62,363 bases of DNA from an uncultured Ruminiclostridium sp. (GTDB taxonomy: Bacteria; Bacillota; Clostridia; Oscillospirales; Ruminococcaceae), in NCBI GenBank assembly GCA_947594425.1, contig CANQED010000002.1:1-62363 (forward strand), in the 5' to 3' direction. This document shows positions 29,242-37,496 of this stretch, one piece after another (position 1 is the stretch's first letter; every line of letters begins with the position of its first letter). The position numbers and the translations under genes are program-made. A model generated the notes under the pieces. The model saw only the letters and a list, made by a program, of their open reading frames with translations. It had not been told where the DNA came from and searched no databases.

Positions 29242-29607
29242 TTACGCGTTTATCGTTGCGATAAGCGTACCTGTTTCGACAGACTGACCCTTAGTGACGT
29301 TTACGGTAGCTATAGTGCCGTCACAGCTTGACACGATATCGTTTTCCATCTTCATAGCCTCGAGTATAGCGATAACGCTGCCGTTGGTGACCTTTGCGCC
29401 GGGCTGCAGCTTAACGTCCACGATAGTGCCGGGCATGGGCGCGGTTATCTTTACGCCGCCCTGAGCCGATGCTGACTGTGCGGGCTTAGCTGCGGGCTTC
29501 TTGGCTGCGGGAGCGGCGGGCGCTGCGGGTGCCGCTCCGTTAGCGTCGGCCTCCTCGACTGTCACGTCGTATGAGTTTCCGTTTACGGTGATGTTATATC
29601 TTTTCAT
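29242..29607 (-). CDS. biotin carboxyl carrier protein
   Basis: A 121-aa carrier with a C-terminal lipoyl/biotinyl domain. The biotin attachment site is Lys86 in EAMKMEND. An Ala/Pro/Lys-rich flexible linker (about 24-48) precedes it, as in 1.3S and GcdC-type carriers. The N-terminal MKRYNITVNGNSYDVTVEE matches free-standing carriers of sodium-pump and transcarboxylase systems. It shuttles carboxybiotin between the two carboxyltransferases encoded on either side. AAAGGATGG precedes the start; 17 bases separate it from the downstream gene. Confidence 0.93.
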   Translation of the reverse strand: MKRYNITVNGNSYDVTVEEADANGAAPAAPAAPAAKKPAAKPAQSASAQGGVKITAPMPGTIVDVKLQPGAKVTNGSVIAILEAMKMENDIVSSCDGTIATVNVTKGQSVETGTLIATINA

Positions 29608-29630
29608 AATTCAAAACCATCCTTTTGAAA

Positions 29631-30995
29631 TTAAAATACAAAGTTTATGTGCTTTCTTGCGGGGGCGGCTACTCTCTTATCAGCCGCCGCCTCGACAGCG
29701 GATATTACCGCCGCTCTTGTGTCCTCGGGCAGTATCACCCTGTCGACATATCCGAGCTTTGCCGCGGTAAAGGGGTCAGCCTCGTCCTCGGCATACTGAG
29801 CCGCCATTTTCGCCGCGGTGTCCTTATCCGCCGCGCCGTTTATAAACGCCGTGACAGCCTCGGGACTTGCGGGTGAAATGACCGCGTCCTCCCACGCTAT
29901 GCAAAAATCGCTCCCTACTCCGGCAAGCGCGGCATACGCGCTGCCGTAGGCCTTGCCGGTAACTACCGTCACCTTAGGCGTGGTGGCGCTGGCGTATATC
30001 TGCGCAAGCTTTGCGTTATCAAGCACCGCGCCCGCAAGCTCCTCCTGCCCCGACTGAGCAAAGCCCTCGGTATCTATAAATGTTATCAGCGGTATGGAAA
30101 ACGCGTCGCAAAATCCCGCGAAACGCGCCGTCTTGGCGCAGTCCCTTGCGCTAAGCCTCTTGCCGCCGTCCGCGCAAACTATCCCGACCGTGCGGCAGTT
30201 TAGGCTCGCAAGCGCGGTAACAACGTTCTCGCCGTATCCCTTATAAAGCTCTGCCGCGCTCCCTTTGTCCGCAAGGGCGTTTATAAGCTCGATACCCTTA
30301 GTATCGGAGGTTATGACAGCGTCGCTCTCGGCGCTCTCATAAAAATAGTCTGCGGGCTCTAGGTTATTCTTGGGCAAGAGGGCTATCAGCTGCTTTATTG
30401 TCTTAGCCGCCTGCTCGGTATCCTTTACTACCACTGCGGCGGTCCCCGCATTAGCGGCGGCATTTGCCGTGCCGGTGTCCTTTTGTCCCGATACGAAAGG
30501 CGCGGTCATAAACAGCTCGGACTTTTCGGTCATAATAACAATGTCCGCCATACAAGCTATCATTGCCGCCGTGCCCGCACATATCCCGTCTATCAACGCT
30601 ATCTGCGGAACAACGCCCGACAGCTCCGCGCTCAGTGCGGCTATCTCGCCGTACGCTCCGAGCACCTTCATACCCTCGGTGATATCCGCGCCCTTAGAGT
30701 CGTATATCCCGACTATCGGCGCGCCGTTCTTGCGTGCAAGCTCGTACAGCTTTTTTAGCTTCATAGCCGACGCCGCGTCCATTGCCCCGCCGCAGACGTT
30801 AGAGTCCTGAGCGAAAGCGTACACGGGTATGCCGTCCATTGTCGCATATCCGCATACCACGGCAGCCTCTCTGTCGCCCGAGGCAACATATCTGCCGAGC
30901 TCGGTAAAGCTGTCCTCGTCAAATATCGCCGTCAGCTTTTCTCTCGCGGCGTCAAGCGCGGTGTTCTGTTCAGCCTCGGCAACTGTTTTCTTCAT
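29631..30995 (-). CDS. acyl-CoA carboxyltransferase subunit (MmdA/PccB/12S type, short)
   Basis: A 454-aa protein of the acetyl-CoA carboxyltransferase superfamily, predicted to carry carboxyl groups between biotin and an acyl-CoA such as methylmalonyl-CoA. Two crotonase-like halves are visible: ALIDGICAGTAAMIACMADIVIM near residue 130-155, and FIDTEGFAQSGQEELAG...GKAYGSAYAAL near 305-355. At 454 aa it is 50-60 residues shorter than typical PccB/MmdA and lacks part of the N-terminal region, so substrate choice is uncertain. It is the first gene of a three-gene operon with the carrier and the 5S-type protein. GGAAGGAA precedes the start. No mutase or epimerase gene is nearby. Confidence 0.8.
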   Translation of the reverse strand: MKKTVAEAEQNTALDAAREKLTAIFDEDSFTELGRYVASGDREAAVVCGYATMDGIPVYAFAQDSNVCGGAMDAASAMKLKKLYELARKNGAPIVGIYDSKGADITEGMKVLGAYGEIAALSAELSGVVPQIALIDGICAGTAAMIACMADIVIMTEKSELFMTAPFVSGQKDTGTANAAANAGTAAVVVKDTEQAAKTIKQLIALLPKNNLEPADYFYESAESDAVITSDTKGIELINALADKGSAAELYKGYGENVVTALASLNCRTVGIVCADGGKRLSARDCAKTARFAGFCDAFSIPLITFIDTEGFAQSGQEELAGAVLDNAKLAQIYASATTPKVTVVTGKAYGSAYAALAGVGSDFCIAWEDAVISPASPEAVTAFINGAADKDTAAKMAAQYAEDEADPFTAAKLGYVDRVILPEDTRAAVISAVEAAADKRVAAPARKHINFVF

Positions 30996-31041
30996 TTGCA
31001 GTCATTCCTTCCTCTTTAAGCCGCTAAAGCAGCCCATGTAT

Positions 31042-31075
31042 ATATTAAATATTGTAGAAAACCCTGTAAATACAG
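31042..31075 (-). promoter_or_regulatory. carboxyltransferase operon promoter with overlapping dyad
   Basis: Minus strand TTTACA (31070-31065), 17-bp spacer, TAATAT (31047-31042). CTGTA-AA-TACAG (31064-31075) is a short dyad overlapping the -35 box, within a looser AACC...GGTT pair. It could be an operator; this is inference. Confidence 0.45.
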
Positions 31076-31151
31076 TCAGGTTCGGCGCATACAGCGCTAA
31101 AACTCATAACAATTATAACTCATATTTAATCGGATAACAAGGGATAAAACG

Positions 31152-31481
31152 TCATTTTCCGCAAGTTTTATGAGTTGTGAAAAAATTATCTATATCATCT
31201 ATAAGATTATTGTCGTTTTTCACAAAACCGAGGCGGCGCAGCTCGCCGTATACCTCGCCGTCCTCTATCTTAAAAACGCACTTATTCACCAATCGATTAT
31301 AGGCATAATTCATAGCCGCGCGGCACAGCCCGTCTATGACAAAGCTTTCTGCGGCGATATCGGTTATAATAAGCGTATCTTCGTCAAAATTCGACACCAG
31401 CCGCCCGATAAGCTCTTCCCCGCTTTTCGCCTCAAAAACGGGTGACTGCCTGTCCGACGAGGTATTAAGTATAGTTATCAT
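31152..31481 (-). CDS. small hypothetical protein, possibly GNAT-related
   Basis: A 109-aa soluble protein of unknown function. ATGA overlap with the rluB-like gene shows translational coupling. The block FVIDGLCRAAMNYAYNRLVNKCVF resembles a helix-strand unit seen in small acetyltransferase-like proteins of Clostridia, but the acetyl-CoA loop is not evident, so I give no function. It is the last gene of the M50-scpAB-rluB cluster and has no clear terminator after it. Confidence 0.6.
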   Translation of the reverse strand: MITILNTSSDRQSPVFEAKSGEELIGRLVSNFDEDTLIITDIAAESFVIDGLCRAAMNYAYNRLVNKCVFKIEDGEVYGELRRLGFVKNDNNLIDDIDNFFTTHKTCGK

Positions 31482-32227
31482 TTTGACGCCTTTCTCGCCT
31501 TATCGGTAAGGCCGAGCTGATACATCAGCCCTTTGAGCTCGTTTGCGTCGAGGTCGCGCCATTCGCCGGGGCGCAGCATACCGAGCTTGATATTTGCCTC
31601 GGCTGTGCGCTTTAGCCTTACTACCTCGAGCTTTACCGCCTCGCACATTTTTCTTATCTGGCGGTTTTTGCCCTCGCTGATTATAAATTCGAGCACCGTG
31701 CGGTTTTCCTCCTCGGTCAGCACCGACACCGTGCAGGGGCTCGTCACCCCGCTGTCTATCTTAACCCCAGAGGCAAGGGTGAGCAGCTTGTCCTCGCCGA
31801 CCTTTCCTCTTATCGTGACGCGATAGCGTTTTTTTATCTTGTGTGAGGGGTGCATTATCGCGTTTGCGAGCTCGCCGTCGTTTGTCAGCAAGAGCAGCCC
31901 CTCGGAATTTTTATCCAGCCTCCCTACGGGGTACACTCTCTCGTCTATCCCGTCGAGCAGCTCGGTTATCAATTTATCCCCGTGCGCGTCGGACATAGAG
32001 GTCATATATCCGCGCGGCTTGTATAGCTTTATGTATCTTAACGTGACGCTCTCGGCTATTCTCTCCCCTCCGACGGCAATAATATCCGTATCGGGGTCGG
32101 CACTGTCGCCGATAGACGCGGTCCTGCCGTTTACCGTAACAAGACCGTCGGCGATAAACTGCTCCGCCCTGCGGCGGGAGCAATAGCCGCTGTCCGCTAT
32201 TATCTTCTGTATCCTAAGCTTTACCAT
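31478..32227 (-). CDS. rluB: rRNA pseudouridine synthase, RluB/RsuA family
   Basis: A 249-aa enzyme that isomerises a uridine in large-subunit (or small-subunit) rRNA. An N-terminal S4 RNA-binding domain (LRIQKIIADSGYCSRRRAEQ, VNG) is followed by the synthase domain with catalytic Asp105 in VGRLDKNSEGLLLLTNDGEL and the family motif EGKNRQIRKM. GGGAAG precedes the start. It lies between dacF and the small hypothetical gene, the common clostridial order. RluB is favoured by context; RsuA or RluE specificity cannot be excluded. Confidence 0.92.
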   Translation of the reverse strand: MVKLRIQKIIADSGYCSRRRAEQFIADGLVTVNGRTASIGDSADPDTDIIAVGGERIAESVTLRYIKLYKPRGYMTSMSDAHGDKLITELLDGIDERVYPVGRLDKNSEGLLLLTNDGELANAIMHPSHKIKKRYRVTIRGKVGEDKLLTLASGVKIDSGVTSPCTVSVLTEEENRTVLEFIISEGKNRQIRKMCEAVKLEVVRLKRTAEANIKLGMLRPGEWRDLDANELKGLMYQLGLTDKARKASK

Positions 32228-32266
32228 TTATACTTCCCTTTTTCTTAATAAAAAGCTTGCCCGCAA

Positions 32267-33421
32267 TTAAATATTGAGCAGCCCTCTGAAAAATTTAACA
32301 CACGCCGCAAAGAATGAAAGCTCCTGCTTTGCCTTACCGCAGCTCTCGGCCGCCGCTAACGGCACCGTGACAAGCTCTCTGCCGTTAAGCTCATAGCGTA
32401 TCTCCCCGACCGTTTCTCCCGCGACTACGCCCGCGTAGATGAATTTCGGCAGGTACACCGTCACCTCGACATGCTCTCTTTGCTCGTCTGTAAGCGGCAA
32501 TTTAGCGCTGCTAAGCGCCTTTACGCCTATACTTTCGGCCTCTCCGCCTATAACTGGCAGGGAGAGTTTAGAGCAGTCGTAGGACGCGTCGGTGTTCTTT
32601 ACCTTTTCAAAGCCGTAATCGAGCAGCTTAGTATGATCCTCCCAGTCGTTAGGCGCATTAAGCGTGACCGCTATCAATCTGACTCCGTCGCGCTCGGCGG
32701 CGGACACCAGCGTCCTTTTCGCGTTATCGGTAAAGCCCGTCTTTACGCCTATGCAGTCGGGATAAGAATACAGCAGCTTGTTAGAATTGACAAGCGTCCG
32801 CTTTGTCGGCGGGTTGCCAAACTCGGTCTGAATTTTGACACTGCCGCATATCTCGCTGAACGTGTCGTTTTGCAATGCCGCAGCTGTAAGCAGCGCGAGG
32901 TCGTATGCGCAAGAATACTGCCCGTCTGCGTCAAGTCCCGACGGTGTGACAAACCTGCTGTCATTCATACCGAGCGACGCAGCCCGCTTATTCATAAGCT
33001 CGGCAAACGCCGACATACTCCCCGCGACATTTATCGCCGCAGCGTTGGCAGCGTCGTTTCCCGACGGGAGCAGCATACCCGCACAAAGCGCGCGCCGCGT
33101 TACGGTATCGCCCTGCTTTAGCCCCATAGAGGTGCCCTCTACATTTATCGCGACAGGGTCTACGACAAAGCGCTTATCGAGCTCGCCCGCCTCAATTGTG
33201 AGCAGGGCGGTCATTATCTTGGTGGTGCTCGCTATCGAGCGGTGCTCTTTCTCGTTTTTTGCATACAGAACCGTACCCGTGTGTGCCTCTACCAAAATAG
33301 CGCTTTGCGCCGATAAAGAGATATCGCCTTTATCCTTGTCGGTATTTTGATTAGGCTCGGCATATACCGTCCGACATAATATCACCGCTGATAAAAGCGC
33401 GGCAATAACTTTTAATTTCAT
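32267..33421 (-). CDS. dacF: D-alanyl-D-alanine carboxypeptidase, S11 family (DacF type)
   Basis: A 384-aa secreted penicillin-binding protein that trims the terminal D-Ala of peptidoglycan pentapeptides. Signal peptide about residues 1-21. Catalytic motifs are in order: Ser65-Thr-Thr-Lys68, Ser120-Gly-Asn122 and Lys227-Thr-Gly229. A C-terminal beta-rich PBP5-C domain precedes a terminal amphipathic helix (QELSFFAACVKFFRGLLN), the usual membrane anchor. AAAAGGGGAG precedes the start. It lies in the scp-ytfJ cluster, the position of the sporulation-linked DacF in many Clostridia; a vegetative DacA role is possible. Confidence 0.93.
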   Translation of the reverse strand: MKLKVIAALLSAVILCRTVYAEPNQNTDKDKGDISLSAQSAILVEAHTGTVLYAKNEKEHRSIASTTKIMTALLTIEAGELDKRFVVDPVAINVEGTSMGLKQGDTVTRRALCAGMLLPSGNDAANAAAINVAGSMSAFAELMNKRAASLGMNDSRFVTPSGLDADGQYSCAYDLALLTAAALQNDTFSEICGSVKIQTEFGNPPTKRTLVNSNKLLYSYPDCIGVKTGFTDNAKRTLVSAAERDGVRLIAVTLNAPNDWEDHTKLLDYGFEKVKNTDASYDCSKLSLPVIGGEAESIGVKALSSAKLPLTDEQREHVEVTVYLPKFIYAGVVAGETVGEIRYELNGRELVTVPLAAAESCGKAKQELSFFAACVKFFRGLLNI

Positions 33422-33489
33422 AACGCTCCCCTTTTCGCAAAACAGCTTGTTTTTTCAATGTTTATGCGAAAGCGGACAGCATTATTCAA

Positions 33490-33891
33490 TTATTCTTCCG
33501 TATCCTCGGTATCTTCCTTATCCTTAGCAAAGATAGCCTTTACCTTAGTGATAAGGTCGGGCACTCCCGCTATCAGTCCGTCGAGCGCTCCGCCCTGAGC
33601 CATGCCTATTTCGAGCATTTTCACCTCGCCGTCGCGCTGGACTACGATAAACGCCTGCGGCTTTATCGTGATACCTGCGCCGCTGCCTCCCGCAAATACG
33701 TCCTTAGGCGCGCCTACGGGGAGATCCGAGCCGCCCGCTACAAAGCCGAAGCTTACCTTTGACACGGGGATGATTATCGTGCCGTCGGGGGCTGTTATCG
33801 GCTCGCCGATGATGGTATTAACATCCACCAGCTCCCGTATCTTCTGCATAGCGGTCTCCATAAGTCCGTTGATGGGGTGTTGTTCTGCCAT
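33490..33891 (-). CDS. ytfJ: sporulation protein YtfJ/GerW
   Basis: A 133-aa protein of the YtfJ (GerW) family, needed for proper spore germination in Bacillus. The start at 33891 (MAEQHPINGLMETAM) follows GAAAGGAAAT; a longer in-frame version overlaps the DUF2953 gene. The glycine-rich core ITAPDGTIIIPVSKVSFGFVAGGSD and GGSGAGITIKPQAFIVV is diagnostic. It ends with an acidic tail (KDKEDTEDTEE). It is one base from the DUF2953 gene, as in most spore formers, and supports a sporulating host. Confidence 0.93.
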   Translation of the reverse strand: MAEQHPINGLMETAMQKIRELVDVNTIIGEPITAPDGTIIIPVSKVSFGFVAGGSDLPVGAPKDVFAGGSGAGITIKPQAFIVVQRDGEVKMLEIGMAQGGALDGLIAGVPDLITKVKAIFAKDKEDTEDTEE

Positions 33892-33892
33892 T

Positions 33893-34603
33893 TTAATTTC
33901 CTTTCTCGGCAGCCGTATTTTCGGCTCCGACCTCATTTTTAGCGGCGAGTATTCTTTTCGCCGCCCTAAACGCATACCACAGCGCACAGCCTAAAGCGGT
34001 GCTCAGCCGCAGCTTCAGCTTAAAGCTGATAAAATATTTCGTCTTTTGACTTTGAAAGTCGACGTTTATATCTATCTTTTCTACGCTTAGCCTTACCGTA
34101 GAGTAAAGCAGCTGTAAAAGCGAATGTATAACGGCGTTAAGCTTGCCGTAATTAAGCGCCGCCTCGGCAGCGTCCTCTCCCGACACAACTATATCCGCGA
34201 TAACATTAGTAATCCTTATATGAGAAAACAGCCGTTTTACGGGCTTTCCCGCGCTCGATACCAGCGCCCTGACAAGCTCGAGCGTCTGATATAAAGAGCG
34301 CTTAGGCTTGGTCTTATCTTTCTTTTGCCGCTCCTTTTTCTCTTTTTTGGCGGCGGCCTTGAGCTTTTTCTTTTCTTCGGCTTTTTTCTGCTTGGCTAAG
34401 GCTTTGGGATTAGCGGCTGTCTTTCGCCGCTTTTCTTTTTGCTTTTGCTTTTTCTCGGGGGAAAGCTCAAATATCGGTATACCCGCGTATTTTACCTTTA
34501 CTCTCAGGTCTTCGCCCGCAGAAAAGCTTACTGTCACGGACATAAACAGAGCGATAACTATTATGAGCAATATACATAAAAGCACGATAACGACAACGCT
34601 CAT
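33893..34603 (-). CDS. DUF2953 membrane protein
   Basis: A 236-aa protein with one N-terminal membrane segment (about residues 3-25), a very Lys/Ala-rich linker (50-95) and a C-terminal DUF2953 domain with the typical RLSVEKIDINVDFQSQKTKYF. The family accompanies ytfJ in endospore formers; its function is unknown. The basic linker suggests a cytoplasmic or RNA/lipid-facing segment. GGAGGGAAT precedes the start. It lies 66 bases after scpB. Confidence 0.8.
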   Translation of the reverse strand: MSVVVIVLLCILLIIVIALFMSVTVSFSAGEDLRVKVKYAGIPIFELSPEKKQKQKEKRRKTAANPKALAKQKKAEEKKKLKAAAKKEKKERQKKDKTKPKRSLYQTLELVRALVSSAGKPVKRLFSHIRITNVIADIVVSGEDAAEAALNYGKLNAVIHSLLQLLYSTVRLSVEKIDINVDFQSQKTKYFISFKLKLRLSTALGCALWYAFRAAKRILAAKNEVGAENTAAEKGN

Positions 34604-34669
34604 ATTCCCTCCGTAAAATTATCTGCCTTAGCGGAGCAAATTATTCCGCCGTCGGGCTGTTTTCGTCCG

Positions 34670-35269
34670 CTATTCTTCGATAGGCTCACCGATGTTTTCT
34701 TCTTGCTCGGAGCTAAATCCCTCCGCGTCGGCAAACTGTGACAGGTCAAGCTGTCCGTCTTCACTCGGGAGCGGCGGCAGTGCGTTTAAGCTGTCAAGCT
34801 TAAAGCAGCGCAAAAACACGTCGGTAGTCTTATAGCATAGCGGTCTGCCGGGCAATTCGAGCCTGCCCGCCTCGGCGATAAGCCCGCGCTCGACAAGCGT
34901 ATTCATTACCCCCGAGCTGTCAGCGCCTCTCACCTGCCCGACAAAAGCCTTAGTGACCGGCTGATTGTACGCGACCACCGCGAGCACCTCGAGCGCCGCG
35001 GGAGATAGCCGCGTCTGCCGCTTGTTCTCCATGGCGTTTTTTATATAAGGGGCGTATTCTTCGCGCGCCGCTATCTGAAACGCGTCCTCGAGCCGTATCA
35101 CCCTAAGCGCGCTCTCCTGCACGTTATATCTTCTCTCAAGCTGGTCTATCAGCTTGACGACGGTCTCTTTTTCTATCCCCGACGCCTCGGCGAGCTTGTC
35201 GGGGGTGATAGGTTCGCCCACCGCAAACATTATCGCCTCGATAATGCGGATATATTCATCAAACTTCAT
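34670..35269 (-). CDS. scpB: segregation and condensation protein B
   Basis: A 199-aa winged-helix dimer that binds ScpA and, with SMC, condenses and segregates chromosomes. Paired winged helices are visible (residues 1-75 and about 90-165), with the family signature RLSPAALEVLAVVAYNQPVTK and VRGADSSGVMNTLVERGLI. The C-terminal 30 residues are acidic and non-conserved. The start overlaps the scpA end by 11 bases and GGAGGCGG precedes it. Confidence 0.96.
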   Translation of the reverse strand: MKFDEYIRIIEAIMFAVGEPITPDKLAEASGIEKETVVKLIDQLERRYNVQESALRVIRLEDAFQIAAREEYAPYIKNAMENKRQTRLSPAALEVLAVVAYNQPVTKAFVGQVRGADSSGVMNTLVERGLIAEAGRLELPGRPLCYKTTDVFLRCFKLDSLNALPPLPSEDGQLDLSQFADAEGFSSEQEENIGEPIEE

Positions 35270-36005
35270 CTGCCGCCTCCGCCTCGTTAAAGGAAAATTC
35301 CTTTTCTATATCCTCTCTGGGGACAAATCTCATATACTCGTTGTTGTCGGTAAACTTTATCCTGCTGCTTTTAGAAAGCTCGAGCAATGCCAAAAATAAA
35401 GCCACCTGCTCAGAGCGCTTTTGCCCCTTAAACAGCTCGTCTACCTTGACGGGAGCGTTATTGTGCATAACTCTGCGCAAAACGTACAGCACCTTAGAAA
35501 ATACGCTGACGTATTTTTTCGGGGCCTCGGGCACGACAGACTTCGGCAATTTCTTTACAGCCGCCTTATAGCTAAGCTGCGACATAGCCATATACAATTC
35601 GTCGGGGTCGTGTATGCCGCTGTAGGTCTTGTCCTGCTCGAAAGGCTCGGGTCGGCGCACAAGTATATCCTCGCCGATGTACAACGCTCCGAGCTTTGCC
35701 GCCATTTGACGGCATAAGGCGTATTCTATCAAAGCGCCCTCGAGCTCTTTTTTCAGCTTGTCCGCCTCGTATTTAGGCAACAGGGCGTAGGATTTAATGT
35801 ATATCAGCCTTGCCGCCGCCTCAAGAAAATCCCCCGCTATCTCTATATCCGCCTGCTTCATCTTTTCGAGATAAAGCATAAACTGCTCGCAAAGCGCCGA
35901 TATCTCGATATCGTAGATATTGAGCTTGTGCTTTGCGATAAGCGACAGCATAAGGTCGAGCGGCCCCTCGTATACCTCGAGCTTAAAATTAAGTGCGTCC
36001 GTCAT
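35259..36005 (-). CDS. scpA: segregation and condensation protein A
   Basis: A 248-aa kleisin linking SMC heads and ScpB. N-terminal FKLEVYEGPLDLMLSLIAKHKLNIYDIEIS is the family hallmark; the C-terminal winged helix (VALFLALLELSKSSRIKF) contacts SMC. It begins three bases past the stop of the M50 protease gene without a clear Shine-Dalgarno, so it probably depends on translational coupling. Confidence 0.96.
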   Translation of the reverse strand: MTDALNFKLEVYEGPLDLMLSLIAKHKLNIYDIEISALCEQFMLYLEKMKQADIEIAGDFLEAAARLIYIKSYALLPKYEADKLKKELEGALIEYALCRQMAAKLGALYIGEDILVRRPEPFEQDKTYSGIHDPDELYMAMSQLSYKAAVKKLPKSVVPEAPKKYVSVFSKVLYVLRRVMHNNAPVKVDELFKGQKRSEQVALFLALLELSKSSRIKFTDNNEYMRFVPREDIEKEFSFNEAEAADEV

Positions 36006-36008
36006 AGC

Positions 36009-36701
36009 TTATGCTAAGGGTATCGGGGTGATAAAATCTATAAACTGCATCACCGCGTTTCTTAAAAACGCGAGCGGATAATCAAGTATCCCCGTAAATA
36101 CTATAAGCAATATCCCGAACATAATATACTGCTCATACCGCATTATCTTAAAATAAGTCTTTTCGTTAAGAAATACCAGCGCTATGCGCGACCCGTCAAA
36201 CGGCGGTATCGGCAGGAGGTTGAATATACCGAGCGATACGTTTATACTTGCGGCGGTATAGAACGCGTTGTAGACATAGTACATTGTTTCGTAATTATCG
36301 CCCGATAATCCGATAAGCAGTACAAGCTTGCCTATTAGCATAAACACTATCGCGAGCAGGACGTTTGATATAGGGCCCGCCGCGGCGGTGAGAGCCATAG
36401 CGGTACGCGCGGTGACCTTTCTTGCGCGGGTAGGATTGACGGGCACGGGCTTTGCCCAGCCTATGCCGACGATAAGTATCGCGGTAGTGCCGATAGGGTC
36501 ATAGTGCGCGAGGGGGTTCAGCGTTACTCTGCCCTGCATAAAGGCGGTATCGTCGCCGAGCAGCCTTGCGACAAACGCGTGAGAGCACTCGTGAAACGGC
36601 GTAGCCACCAATATTATCATTGCATATGCGAATACAATAACAATTATATACTGCGCGGTCAAAGCACCTTGACGCGCAGCGTCAAATATATCAAGAAGCA
36701 T
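36009..36701 (-). CDS. site-2-type membrane metalloprotease, M50 family
   Basis: A 230-aa intramembrane zinc protease with about five or six membrane segments. HECSH (37-41) supplies two zinc ligands and Asp169 in NLLPIPPFDGSRI the third. It is the short form (no PDZ or CBS domain) that usually precedes scpA in Clostridia; the substrate is unknown. AAAGGAAAT precedes the start. It is first in the operon M50-scpA-scpB-DUF2953-ytfJ. Confidence 0.9.
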   Translation of the reverse strand: MLLDIFDAARQGALTAQYIIVIVFAYAMIILVATPFHECSHAFVARLLGDDTAFMQGRVTLNPLAHYDPIGTTAILIVGIGWAKPVPVNPTRARKVTARTAMALTAAAGPISNVLLAIVFMLIGKLVLLIGLSGDNYETMYYVYNAFYTAASINVSLGIFNLLPIPPFDGSRIALVFLNEKTYFKIMRYEQYIMFGILLIVFTGILDYPLAFLRNAVMQFIDFITPIPLA

Positions 36702-36743
36702 TATAATTTCCTTTCTTAAGCCGCAAAACTCTATACAAAACTA

Positions 36744-36772
36744 ATTATACACTATTTTTTCTCGATTTGCAA
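36744..36772 (-). promoter_or_regulatory. promoter of the M50-scpAB operon
   Basis: Minus strand TTGCAA (36772-36767), 17-bp spacer, TATAAT (36749-36744). Confidence 0.75.
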
Positions 36773-36838
36773 GTGTTTTCGGGCAGATATGCGTCATTTT
36801 AAGCAGAAATCGGCATTGTACGGCAGTTTTTGCAAAAA

Positions 36839-36873
36839 TAAAGCGTGCCGCTATACACGGCAACACGCTTTAA
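36839..36873 (-). terminator. terminator after the polysaccharide deacetylase gene
   Basis: Minus strand AAGCGT-GTT-GCCG pairs with CGGC-ACGCTT over a seven-base loop, then TTTATTTTTGC. It lies nine bases past the deacetylase stop. Confidence 0.8.
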
Positions 36874-36881
36874 TATTAAAA

Positions 36882-37496
36882 TCATGCAAGTACATTGCTG
36901 TACAATACGCCTTTTTGCGGGGTAATATTCTTAGCGGCGAAAAGCCCCTCCACCGTCAAGAACTCGTACCCTCTAGACAGCGCCTCGGGTATTATCCTTT
37001 TCAGCGCCTCGACGGTCTTGAAATTATCCTTAGAGTCGTGCAGCAAAATTATCACCCCGTCGCTTAGCTGCTCGAGTATCCTGTCCGTGCGCTGACTTAC
37101 CGACACCGCGTCGTCCCAGTCGTCCGCACCCAGCCCGCATATAAACGTCTTATCCGTATAGTCGTACATCTCGGCGCTGACGGCGATATACGGCGGGCGG
37201 AAGAATTTCGGCGTCCTGCCGCAGATGTCCTCTATCAATTTATCGGTGCGGTTTAGCTCGGCGATAAACTCTTCCCTGCTCATCTTACTCATATCGCTGT
37301 GAGTCGCCGAGTGATTTTCTATCATACAGCCCTGCTCGACCGCCCGCCGCGCGGAGAGGGAGCTCTGCTCATTTATATTGTCGCCGACAAGAAAAAATGT
37401 CGCGACAATGCCGTATTGCTTTAAAACATCGAGCACGAGCGGGGTCACCGTCGTATTTGGACCGTCGTCAAAGGTCAGCGCTATCTGCTTAATCAT
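36882..37496 (-). CDS. polysaccharide deacetylase (NodB fold, CE4)
   Basis: A 204-aa carbohydrate esterase 4 type protein. Motif 1 is TFDDGP with Asp10/Asp11, motif 2 is HSATH (His62/His66) and motif 3 is RPPY at residue 100. LLHDS near the C-terminus supplies the final histidine, so it appears active on N-acetylated glycans or peptidoglycan. It has no signal peptide, which is odd for a wall enzyme; an intracellular substrate or leaderless export is possible. GAGGAGGT precedes the start, which overlaps the MATE gene by four bases. Confidence 0.88.
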   Translation of the reverse strand: MIKQIALTFDDGPNTTVTPLVLDVLKQYGIVATFFLVGDNINEQSSLSARRAVEQGCMIENHSATHSDMSKMSREEFIAELNRTDKLIEDICGRTPKFFRPPYIAVSAEMYDYTDKTFICGLGADDWDDAVSVSQRTDRILEQLSDGVIILLHDSKDNFKTVEALKRIIPEALSRGYEFLTVEGLFAAKNITPQKGVLYSNVLA

